Assembly: GCA_964017045.1 (NCBI GenBank)
Contig: OZ024809.1
Coordinates: 496,001 to 560,000 of the forward strand
Length of the DNA: 64,000 nt
From: Omphiscola glabra
Lineage: Eukaryota > Mollusca > Gastropoda > Lymnaeidae
Direction of reading: 5' to 3'
Part shown: positions 1 to 12,400 of the stretch, piece after piece
Layout: each line of letters opens with the position of its first letter
Numbering within the stretch: position 1 is the first letter of the stretch
Position numbers and translations under genes: made by a program
Notes under the pieces: model-generated
Told to the model about the DNA's origin: nothing
Databases searched by the model: none
What the model saw: the letters and a program-made list of their open reading frames with translations, nothing else

Positions 1-44
1 TGTAAGTGTAAGTGCGTCAACGCTATTCTATGTTAGAAAGAACC

Positions 45-497
45 ACGTATGTAACTAACAAAACAGAATCATGTATGTAATTAACAAAAAGAACATACAT
101 TTCATAAAAAAAGAACCATGTATGTAACTGACAACAAAGAACTATGGGAGTATGTAACACTAAAGAACCATAGGTGTGTCATACAACAAAGAACTGTGTG
201 TAACATACAACAAAGAATCATGTGTGTCACATACACCAAATAACTGTGTGTAATATGCAACAAAGAACTATGTGTGTAACATACAACAAAGAACCATGTG
301 TGTAACATACAACAAAGAACCATGTGTGTAACATACAACAGATAACTATGTGTGTAACATACAAACAAGCTTTAACCATGGGTGTAACTGACATGAAAGA
401 ACAATGTGGTTGAAATATGTGTGTAACATACAACAAACAACCATGTGTGTAACATACAACAAACAACCATGTGTGTAACATACAACAAACAACCATG
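45..497. repeat. Minisatellite, 26-bp unit
   Basis: About 16 copies of a unit containing ccatgtgtgtaacatacaac, degenerate at the left end. It lies downstream of the PIX stop. Confidence 0.9.
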
Positions 498-686
498 TGA
501 TTGAGACTAAATTAGAAGAGCTATACATCTAAATAATATATGAATATCAACCTTAATATTTGTGAAATTTTACACTAGGTGCGATGTGGCCTGACTTGTC
601 TCCCTTGACAATGACGTAATATGCTCATCCCATATTATGAACCCACTTACCTTCCAATTCATTTTAAACCACAAATCCCGAGTTAG

Positions 687-804
687 CAAATGACCCACCC
701 ACCATGCAGCCAAATGCCCCACCCACCATGCAGTCAAATGACCCACCTACCATGCAGCCAAATGACCCACCCACCATGCAGTAAAATGACCCAGCTACCA
801 TGCA
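687..804. repeat. Minisatellite, 24-bp unit
   Basis: About five copies of aaatgacccacccaccatgc plus four bases. Confidence 0.9.
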
Positions 805-1648
805 AAGGGTTTGTAAGACTAACATGGTAATATTTTTTCTTCACATCTTCATCCAATAATATCAACAACGGTGTGGACAACAAGAAAAGGTTAAAATCAT
901 CCTTTTATTCACTTTATGATGTTGCATTAAAAGAGAAACAAAAAATCTGACAAAGCACATTATTAAAATAAATTATGAGGACATTATGTAATATGTAGAT
1001 GAGGAAATTTTGTAACATGTATTGATGTAGATGCGGAAAAGGTCAGTAAAGAAAGCTGGAGTTATTGGACTTCACTGGTGTACAATCGGTGTCATGTAAT
1101 TTAGCTATTTAAACTTCTGCGTTATCCTGAATGACTACTCTTTAAACAAATGAGATCATATTGCTACACCTTCAACAAAAACCCCCCACCCCTCCTACTT
1201 TGATGGTTTTTATCAATTTTTATTTGTATAAGAAAATTTTGAATTTAATAAATCAATAAACTACAGATAACAATCAATGAAATATTCTATTTAACATCCC
1301 CCGGGCCCCCGTGTGAGATCTACTGATTGGCTTTGCTTTTGAAATGTTTCTATAATGTGGGTTCATCAAATGATGGAAAATATGAGTAGATATTTACTAT
1401 TAACACATACATTACAAAAAAAAATTGTGAAATGACATATTCAATTTGACCATTCAACTAAAACACATATTTTTTAAAGTCACAATGTTATACGATTGAA
1501 TGAAACCTTGACACATGACAAAGACATGACATTTTACATGACATTTTACATGGCATATATAGAAATCATGGCTTTGGGCTACATGGTTATACAAAATGTA
1601 TACTCCAGTATGGCTGCCCTATCTTAATGGATCTTTTGATATGTCAGC
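805..1648. other. Unannotated AT-rich flank
   Basis: No gene, structured RNA or transposon end seen. AT-rich single-copy-looking sequence downstream of PIX. Confidence 0.5.
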
Positions 1649-2012
1649 TTCTCCCTCACACATTCTTCTCCCTCACACATTCTTCTCCCTCACACATTCT
1701 TCTCCCTCACACCTTACTTGCACAACTTGGCTATGACAGAGCAGGTCAGTATACGTTTATGTGACACCTTGACATTATGTAAGCACAGTTTATTACAATG
1801 ATAATGCTGCAGAATTGATTCTCACCACGTCCTACAAGAACTTTGAAACATTGACTTTGCATTCAAAGTGTTACAGAAACCCAAAACTCAAGACAAGATG
1901 TAAGACATCAAGACAAGATGTAAGACATTAAGACAAGACATAAGACATCAAGACAAGACATAAGACATCAAGACAAGACATAAGACATCAAGACAAGACA
2001 TAAGACATCAAG
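1649..2012. repeat. Two short minisatellites (17-bp and 20-bp units)
   Basis: About four copies of cttctccctcacacatt at 1650-1715, then, after single-copy sequence, six copies of agacaagacataagacatca at 1889-2012. Confidence 0.88.
1789..1794 (-). promoter_or_regulatory. Candidate poly(A) signal for PIX
   Basis: AATAAA on the minus strand, about 1.56 kb beyond the stop. It is the first canonical hexamer I noticed on that side. AT-rich DNA yields such hexamers by chance, so this is a weak suggestion. Confidence 0.2.
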
Positions 2013-2196
2013 AGTTTAGACAAGAGAAAAAGTTAAACATCACCATCTTGTTGGGCTCAACATGGATACAAAACTAAAAATCAAGTTTATATATAAGAGA
2101 GACGAATTATCCGCCATGGATAAAATAATTTGTATGGGAGAGATCCTCCATGGATAAGATAGTTCAGGTAGAAAATAATGAAATGATATACCTTTG

Positions 2197-2347
2197 ATAT
2201 CATTGTACAGGAGAGAGCTAGAGTATCCTCCATGGATATCATTGTACAGGAGAGAGCTAGAGTATCCTGCATGGATATCATTGTACAGGAGAGAGCTAGA
2301 GTATCCTCCATGGATATCATTGTACAGGAGAGAGCTAGAGTATCCTC
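2197..2347. repeat. Minisatellite, 39-bp unit
   Basis: Four near-identical copies containing gtacaggagagagctagagt. A degenerate relative with the gccatggata motif precedes it at 2090-2165. Confidence 0.92.
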
Positions 2348-2386
2348 TTATGACTTGCTATGGGGGGTTTGTGTTCTTCTGTTGCT

Positions 2387-2545
2387 AGCTCGATGTTGTT
2401 ATCAGTGTTCCTCAAACTCTCAATACTGGTAGCTCAATTTGCCATCAGTGGTCCTCAAACTCTCAATACTGGTAGCTCAATGTTGCCATCAGTGGTCCTC
2501 AAACTCTCAATACCGGTAGCTCAATGTTGTCATCAGTGGTCCTCA
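2387..2545. repeat. Minisatellite, 44-bp unit
   Basis: About 3.5 copies containing catcagtggtcctcaaactc. The motif cagtggtcctcaa resembles hAT-type terminal repeats seen elsewhere in the window. Confidence 0.88.
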
Positions 2546-3357
2546 AGTCTGAGTACAATTGCATGCAAAATGAGTCATACACATGCTAGAGAAAACATTG
2601 CTGCATAAATCGACTAGCACTGCATAAACACCAGAAACTAAAGCCTCACTGCTCACTGGAAACAGAATTTAAAACTGTAGATATCCCATTTCAGAATATA
2701 GCTTTAGCAGCAACATCTTATTTTATGCTCCAGAGGGATGATCTGATATGAGAACAATTTGGCACTGTCAATTATTTTGTTAACAACTGACCAGTCAAGT
2801 GGAATTTTTGATGCAAAACTGTTGACATCACTGTGCTAGGCGTCCATCTTCTTGGGGTCCCTATTGTTGGCAACCAAGGGTGGATTAGTTTCATCTCTCA
2901 GCTAGTTAACTAAAGGACAAAGAAAATACCCAATTCTTTTTAAAAATGAAACAAAAAACAAATTTAGCTATTTGTTTATGACCATTTGTAGGTATCAACT
3001 GCAAACACATATTTGATAGTAACACTCCCAACAACCAACGTTACGTGCTCATTGTTCCACACGAGCCTTGCATGGAAGGTTTGTCCATCACAAAGATGGA
3101 ATCTAAGCAGAAAATGTCCCAGAAGTGTTTACATTGCTGTACCGACACTAAAATGACTATAAAAACCAGATTTGATCATCTGAAATTTGTATCCATATCT
3201 GAACACTCAAATTTGTATCCAGAGTTAAAAGTCTGACAAAATTTGACCAGCTTACACCTAAACATTTTTATGTCCCTTCCTTGAACAAATTGCCGGGCCT
3301 GGTCTAGTGTACACCGCTATGAGTAGTATGTGTGGCCCTGGATGGGGGCCCACGCTA
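2546..3357 (-). other. Probable PIX 3' UTR / 3' flank
   Basis: Follows the PIX stop on the minus strand. No repeats or other genes seen. UTR status is inferred from position only. Confidence 0.4.
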
Positions 3358-3483
3358 TCAAGAGCTACCGTCCTGAATGCCGTCCACTACTGCCGACTTG
3401 ATGTACTGCTGCCGTACAAGCGCCTCCAGTTTCTTGCGACATCTCTTCTCTTCATCCAGGTCCTGACGGAGCTTGCGCTGTTC
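3358..3483 (-). CDS. arhgef7: PIX exon 19: coiled coil and stop
   Basis: 126 nt including TGA, acceptor CCTTGCAG. It encodes [20 protein letters not shown] then [21 protein letters not shown]. This matches the KKSLEEEQRARKDLEKLVRK heptads of beta-PIX. The C terminus GSS lacks the PDZ ligand (ETNL) of vertebrate beta-PIX. Confidence 0.93.
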   Translation of the reverse strand, partial: EQRKLRQDLDEEKRCRKKLEALVRQQYIKSAVVDGIQDGSS

Positions 3484-6400
3484 CTGCAAGGATCAAACAT
3501 TTGCACATCTTTAGATATCCTCTTAGGGGCCATCCATAGATTATGTATGAGAAGCAAACAACCCCTTCTGCCCCTGTACATCCTTCAAATGATTTTTCAC
3601 CACCCCTCCCAAAAGCATAATTTAAAAAATGAATAGTGGTGTCCAAAATGTGCCCCCCCCCCCAAAGCTATGGCTCCCTCACAAGTTCAGTTATACATCC
3701 ACACCATTTTCATCAAATGATTTCAACTCTCTATCCAATGTGACAGGACACAACTTCTAGTTGACCTGGTGCAAACCATTATCTTACGTGACTTAGTTCT
3801 GTTTGCAGAAGCTCCTACATATAATTACTACATCAGTATTAAGTTTCCACACATGGCCCTAGTACCAATGGAACAGCCGACAGCCACATGGATGTCACAG
3901 CATGGGAAACTAGGAACTTAAGATATTCTGTGCAGGCTTGTTCCTTTCTTATGAGTCCCACCATGAGTAACCCAATAAAAAATGAGTCCCACCATGAGTA
4001 ACCCACTACCTACGTCACAGTTGGAATATGCAATAAGACTCATTCCATATGTCTGACTGATTCCCCCCCCCCCCCCCATGCTATCATGTCACAAGGGATT
4101 TAGTTGTCTGGACATTGTCATGACCTGCCATCACAAGGGATTTAGTTGTCTGGACATTGTCATGACCTGCCATCACAAGGGATTTAGTTGTCTGGACATT
4201 GTCATGACCTGGCATCACAAGGGATTTAGTTGTCTGGACATTGTCATGACCTGCCATCACAAGGGATTTAGTTGTCTGGACATTGTCATGACCTGCCATC
4301 ACAAGGGATTTAGTTGTCTGGACATTGTCATGACCTGCCATCACAAGGGATTTAGTTGTCTGGACATTGTCATGACCTGCCATCACAAGGGATTTAGTTG
4401 TCTGGACATTGTCATGACCTGCCATCACAAGGGATTTAGTTGTCTGGACATTGTCATGACCTGCCATCACAAGGGATTTATTTGTCTGGACATTGTCATG
4501 ACCTGGCATCACAAGGGATTTAGTTGTTTGGACATTGTCATGACCTGGCATCACAAGGGATTTAGTTGTTTGGACATTGTCATGACCTGGCATCACAAGG
4601 GATTTAGTTGTTTGGATATTGTCATGACCTGGCATCACAAGGGATTTATTTGTCTGGATATTGTCATGACCTGCATCACAAGGGATTTTGTTGTCTGGAC
4701 ATTGTCATGACCTGGATTGTCATGACCTGGCATCACAAGGGATTTAGTTGTCATGACCTGGATTGTCATGACCTGGCATCACAAGGGATTTAGTTGTCAT
4801 GACCTTGTCACCTTGCCACCACATGGCATTGTCATGACATGGCATCACAAGGGTATGAAACAAATAGAACCTGAGCTTCTCAGCAGGTCACATGGATATA
4901 TTTACTACCTTATCCTAAGGTCACATAGATATATTTACTACCTTATCCTAAGGTCACATGGATATATTTACTACCTTATCCTAAGGTCACATGGACATAT
5001 TTACTACCTTATACTAAGGTCACATGGATATATTTACTACCTTATCCTAAGGTCACATGGATATATTTACTACCTTATCCTAAGGTCACATGTATATATT
5101 TACTACCTTATCCTAAGTCACATGGATATATTTACTACCTTATCCTAAGGTCACATGGATATATTTACTACCGTATCCTAAGGTCACATGGATATATTTA
5201 CTACCTTATCCTAAGGTCACATGGATATATTTACTACCTTATCCTAAGGTCACATGGATATATTTACTACCTTATCCTATCAACCCCCCCCCCCCCCCCC
5301 CCCCCGGTCAGCCTTAGATCATCAATTTGTCCACGGCACTAAATAATGGTCTCTTTTGTTTTAAAGTTTAACTTCATTCTAAGAGAGTGCAATAAGCGCA
5401 GCAGATTTTTTAACAAATCAAAATTACCTGCTCCAACTCTTTGACACGATCCTGCAGGGCGTAGACAGTGTCCACAACAGTTCTGTGGATGATTGCATGT
5501 CAGGAACACATTAGACACAATACAATAAGGAAGCGCTGTTACTCATACTGTAAGCAAAACTATCACCAAAATATATTGACAAACACATCACCACTATATT
5601 GACAAACACATCACCACTATATTGACAATATAAAAACCTTTCTCTACTTGTTCTTTGCTATAATATATGTATCCTCTTAATATTATTGATGTCCAGCACA
5701 GCCCAGTGATGTCTGGCACAGCCCAGTGATGTCTGGCACAGCCCAGAGGTCTCTGGCACAGCCCAGTGATGTCTGGCACAGCCCAGTGATGTCTGGCACA
5801 GTCCAGTGATGACCGGCACAGCCCAGTGATGTATGGCACAGCCCAGTGATGTCTGGCACAGCCAAGTGATGTCTGGCACAGCCCAGTGATGTCTGGCACA
5901 GCCAAGTGATGTCTGGCACAGCCCAGTGATGTCTGGCACAGTCCAGTGATGACCGGCACAGCCCAGTGATGTTTTTAAATTTTAAAACAATCAAGGAAGT
6001 TGGACAATTATTTCATGTCATCTTTACAGACATCCATCTATTGATATATTTCAATGTAATATTGAGTTTGTATGTTTACCTCTCTTGCTGCTCCGTCTCA
6101 TCAAATATCTTCTCCTCCTCCGCTAAAAGTATTTGAGGGCTGTTCAGAATAGCTGTGAAATAAAATGTAGCAAGGCATCAGACAACATGCTGGCAGCTTG
6201 TACAAAGAAAGTTCATAAGGACATCTCTACCGTAGACACATTTCCTATACTTTGACAAGATGGCTGGCTAGTGACGGCTCCACTTAACCAATATAGAATT
6301 AATTTATCGATTTTACTTTTCTGTTTCAAATGAATTATTTGAAATTAAATCATCATATAAACCACTCAAACAAATTAATTAGAACAAAAGTTTAAAAGAA

Positions 6401-9400
6401 AAAAAAAGAAAAATGATTTGATGAAAAGATATTTCATTCTGAAACAAGAATGAAACTTAATGGTACTTTAAATCATTATGAGATTGTAGAGCATGAGTAA
6501 ACAGTGGCTAATATGTTTCTTTGTTGTTGTGTGATCCTCTTGATCAGCAGTAAAATGTTTGTCATTTACCATTTCAATTGTTTCAATGTTCAAAACACCA
6601 TCATACTAGTTATAAAATGTTTGGGAAACACAATTTAAAAAAAAACAAAAAAAAAAAAAACAAACCATGAGACCATCTGTAGCAAAGCCAATTATTTGTT
6701 AAATGTAGGTGAGGCAATAATTGCCAGGAGATAAAGCAGACAGACTTTTATGCAACAAGTTCTGTTCAGGTAGACGTGCAGTTAGTTGGTGCAGTGGTGC
6801 AAGATGTGAATGTGAACATGGCAGATATAAGCAAAAGCATTTCAAATGAAATGATTGCAACATTAAGGACATTCAGACACAGTAGGAAGATTCAGACATG
6901 TGGATGAAGTAATGGCATAACAGTTTAGTTAATCATTATATAGGGAATCAGCATGTGGGGGTTAATGAATAAAAATTTTAGCAAATGGGGCAAAGGTCAT
7001 CAAAATTTTGAATGCATTGAAGTCTCAAAATAAACAAAGTCATATGAACCAAATCATGCCACTCCACAACCAAACAAAGTCATCTAATGCAGTCAATTAA
7101 TTAGCTAAATCTTAATGAAAAATATAAAGAAATGAAATCTGTGGGCAAAGGGAATGTGATAGTTTTTGCTGTTATCTGTGGGCAAATGGAATGTGATAGT
7201 TTTTGCTGTTATCTGTGGGCAAATGGAATGTGATAGTTTTTCCTGTTATCTGTGGGCAAATGGAATGTGATAGTTTTTCCTGTTAACATTCAGAATTAAT
7301 TTCTTGTTTAATGCCACTGTTATAAAAGGGGAGCATGAAATTGAGAATATTGTTGGACAGAATATTGTTGGACAGAATATTGTTGGACAGAATATTGTTA
7401 GGCATGAGTATAGACAAGGTTTGGATTCAGAAATGAGAGTAGACAAGGTTTGGATTCAGAAATGAGAGTAGACTAGGTTTGGATTCAGAAATGAGAGTAG
7501 ACAAGGTTTGGATTCAGAAATGAGTGTAGACAAGGTTTGGATTCAGAAATGAAAGCTGATTAAAAAAATAATAATCATATATGATTTATTCTTAGAAGAT
7601 GAATCTCATGAGAATTGTTTATATTAGAATATAGCACCATATTAAATCCATTGCTCAGTGGTCCTCAACCCCAGTCAACACTTTTACTCTTTTTTACCTC
7701 GATTTCCACCAGAAGTGAAAACAAAATATTATTTTCTATTTAATATAGCTGCAAATCAAATCTGAAGTTCAGAGCCACTGATCTGGAAGGTGGGAACCAC
7801 TGATCTGGAAGATGGGAACCACTAATCTGGAAGGTGGGAACCACTAATCTGGAAGATGGGAACCACTAATCTGGAAGATGGGAACCACTAATCTGGAAGA
7901 TGGGAATCACTCATCTGGAAGATGGGAACCACTGATCTGGAAGATATGAACCACTAACCTGGAAGGTGTGAACCACTAATCTGGATGATGGGAACAACTA
8001 ATCTGGAAGATGGGAACCACTAATCTGGAGGATGGGAACCACTAATCTGGAAGATGGGAACCACTCATCTGGAAGATGGGAACCACTGATCTGGAAGATA
8101 TGAACCACTAATCTGGAAGGTGTGAACCACTAATCTGGATGATGGGAACCACTAATCTGGAAGATGGGAACCACTCATCTGGAGGATGAGAACCACTAAT
8201 CTGGAAGATGGGAACCACTCATCTGGAAGATGGGAACCACTGATCTGGAAGATATGAACCACTAATCTGGAAGGTGTGAACCACTAATCTGGATGATGGG
8301 AACCACTAATCTGGAAGATGGGAACCACTAATCTGGAGGATGGGAACCACTCATCTGGAGGATGGGAACCACTCATCTGGAGGATGGGAACCACTCATCT
8401 GGAGGATGGGAACCACTAATCTGGATGATGGGAACCACTAATCTGGAAGATGGGAACCACTCATCTGGAGGATGGGAACCACTCATCTGGAGGATGGGAA
8501 TGACAAAGGTAACAGTTCTGAATATCTCCATATGAAATGTCAAACTGGATGTTGAAACAATCCAAGTGTAGATCATTCTATGACAGTTACACAAACTTGG
8601 GGGTTGCAGCCCTTTGTTAAAGGGACATGTCTTAATCACTTACATGACGACATATGCGTGGTCAAAATAAAAAAAAAGTAAATTTTCCATTTGGGTCCCA
8701 TACGTTCAATGGTTCCACACAACCAGTTTGTGAAAATAGGATTTACTGTAACTACAACAAATATTGGAGTTTCTGATTACTGTAACTGATACAAATATTG
8801 GAGTTTCTGATTACTGTAACTGATACAAATATTGGAGTTTCTGATTACTGTAACTATTACAAATATTGGAGTTTCTGATTACTGTAACTATTACAAATAT
8901 TGGAGTTTCTGATTACTGTAACTATTACAAATATTGGAGTTTCTGATTACTGTAACTATTACAAATATTGGAGTTTCTGATTACTGTAACTATTACAAAT
9001 ATTGGAGTTTCTGATTACTGTAACTATTACAAATATTGGAGTTTATGATTACTGTAACTATTACAAATATTGGAGTTTATGATTACTGTAACTATTACAA
9101 ATATTGGAGTTTCTGATTACTAATATTGGAGTTTATGATTACTGTAACTATTACAAATATTGGAGTTTCTGATTACTAATATTGGAGTTTATGATTACTG
9201 TAACTACAACAAATATTGGAGTTTATGATTACTGTAACTATTACAAATATTGGAGTTTATGATTACTGTAACTATTACAAATATTGGAGTTTATGATTAC
9301 TGTAACTATTACAAATATTGGAGTTTCTGATTACTAATATTGGAGTTTATGATTACTGTAACTATTACAAATATTGGAGTTTCTGATTACTAATATTGGA

Positions 9401-12400
9401 GTTTATGATTACTGTAACTACAACAAATATTGGAGTTTATGATTACTGTAACTATTACAAATATTGGAGTTTCTGATTACTGTAACTATTACAAATATTG
9501 GAGTTTCTGATTACTAATATTGGAGTTTCTGATTACTGTAACTATTACAAATATTGGAGTTTCTGATTACTAATATTGGAGTTTCTGATTACTGTAACTA
9601 CAACAAATATTGGAGTTTCTGATTACTAATATTGGAGTTTCTGATTACTAATATTGGAGTTTCTGATTACTGTAACTACAACAAATATTGGTGTTTCTGA
9701 TTACTAATATTGGAGTTTCTGATTACTGTAACTACAACAAATATTGGTGTTTCTGATTACTGTAACTACAACAAATATTGGGGTTTCTGATTACTGTAAC
9801 TACAACAAATATTGGAGTTTCTGATTACTGTAACTACAACAAATATTGGAGTTTCTGATTACTAATATTGGAGTTTCTGATTACTGTAACTACAACAAAT
9901 ATTGGAGTTTCTGATTACTAATATTGGAGTTTATGATTACTGTAACTACAACAAATATTGGTGTTTCTGATTACTATTATTGGAGTTTCTGATTACTGTA
10001 ACTACAACAAATATTGGTGTTTCTGATTACTAATATTGGAGTTTCCGATTACTGTAACTACAACAAATATTGGAGTTTCTGATTACTGTAACTACAACAA
10101 ATATTGGGGTTTCTGATTACTAATATTGGAGTTTCTGATTACCGTAACTACAACAAATATTGGAGTTTCTAATTACTGTAACTACTACAAATATTGGAGT
10201 CTCTGACAAAAAGATTATTATATTTTACTCCGCCATTCTTTAAACGTTCAATTAAATTTAAATTACATAATGTTTAAAAAATATTATATAGAGTTTGAGG
10301 TTGGTGTTAAAAATATTCTGTTTTTATGAACATGTCTTCTATTTGTTGCAAGACATTTAGTCTGGCTTTAGCTTCCCAAGTTAGGAAGAGGATTCAGATT
10401 TACAGTAATAATGGAACCCCCGAATAATAATTGCAAACAAAAATAATACATAATTTTTCCAAAAAACTGTTTGAGAAGCACTGTAACTAAAAATTTGTAA
10501 AAATTACACAATATTTTATGGAGTCTAAATGGGGCAATGAGACCAAAAACATATAAATTGGTTTTAAAAAAGTCTCTAAAAGTCACTATATCACTTTGTC
10601 TACATGAAGCTACCACTATCACAACAAGGCACAATATCCCTTGGGCTACATGAAGCTACCACTACCACAACAAGGCACAATATCCCTAGGGCTACATGAA
10701 GCTAGCACTACCACATCAAGGCACAATATCCCTAGGGCTACATGAAGCTACCACTACCACAACAAGGCACAAAAAATGAAATCCATGTGTATACTGACCA
10801 AATAAAATAAACAGATCAAAACACTCAAACAAATGAAATAAAAATAAGCTCAAAAATTAAAACATATGCACAAATGTTAACAAATCAAATCAAATAAAAC
10901 TAAATACTAATTGAATTATAATTTTACCTTCCGATTAAAGGAAATTTTATCCCCATCTCAAGAAGGGCATGGGTAAGCATTAAAAAAATGTGTTTTTTTC
11001 CATCAGAGAGAGTTGTTAGTGATATATATATATATATAAATGTGTTCAACATCAAATATCTGTCTAAAGGACAAAGTCTGTTTCAATCAAATTTAGAAGA
11101 AAAAAACTTGCTTAAAACTTTAAAAAATGTGTTCCTTATTTTTATGTAAAGAAATATCAATAAAAATGTTTTTATCATTTTAGAAATATATTTGTCGGAC
11201 TAAAAATAGGTCATTGTATGAACCACGAAACTTTGAAAGATTACTTTTGTGTTGCCAGACAAATTTTAACTTTCTCAGAAAAACAGATCCTAGACTAATT
11301 TTGGCTAAAATGTTTTAAATGTTAAATAAAGTTTTTGAAAATGTATCAAGATTTCTACATGGGACAGTGACCTACCCATGGGACAGTGACCTACCCATGG
11401 GACAGTGACCGACCGATGGGACAGTGACCGACCCATGGGACAGTGACCTACCCATGGGACAGTGACCTACCCATGGGACAGTGACCGACCCATGGGACAG
11501 TGACCTATCCATGGGACAGTGACCGACCCATGGGACAGTGACCAACCCATGGGACAGTGACCGACCCATGGGACAGTGACCGACCCATGGGACCGTGCCC
11601 GACCCATGGGACAGTGACCTACCCATGGGACAGTGACCGACCCATGGGACAGTGACCTACCCATGGGACAGTGACCTACCCATGGAACCGTGACCGACCC
11701 ATGGGACCATGACCTACCCATGGGACAGTGACCAACCGATGGGACAGTGACCGACCCATGGGACAGTGACTGACCCATGGGACAGTGACCTACCCATGGG
11801 ACAGTGACCGACTCATGGGACAATGGCAAGCTAAAAAAGGTTCCCAAAGGTTATTATTTTAGAGGTAACATACCAGAATAATTCGTCACAAAGGTCAAAG
11901 CCGTCATAAGATTGAGACCCACTGATGCAGGAGACCAGATCTTTGATCATGACCAGAGCTTAGTTTTAAATCATGGAATTACTGACTGTGGCCCAGCTCC
12001 CATAGGGGGACATTCATGGTCTTAATGACTGTGGCCCAGCTCCCATGGGGGGCATTCATGGACTTACTGACTGTGGCCCAGCTCCCATAGGGGGACATTC
12101 ATGGACTTACTGACTGTGGCCCAGCTCCCATAGAGGGACATTCATGGACTTACTGACTGTGGCCCAGCTCCCATAGAGGGACATTCATGGACTTACTGAC
12201 TGTGGCCCAGCTCCTTTAGGGGGACATTCATGGACTTACTGACTGTGGCTCAGCTCCCATAGGGGGACATTCATGGACTTACTGACTGTGGCCCAGCTCC
12301 CATAGGGGGACATTCATGGACTTACTGACTGTGGCTTAGCTCCCTTAGGGGGACATTTAGAGGAAGTCAACCGTTTTATCTTTATAATTGTCTCTTAATT

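Noticed and set aside
4085..5279. CRISPR-like array of regularly spaced repeats
   Set aside because: No unique spacers; units are contiguous tandem copies in animal intronic DNA.
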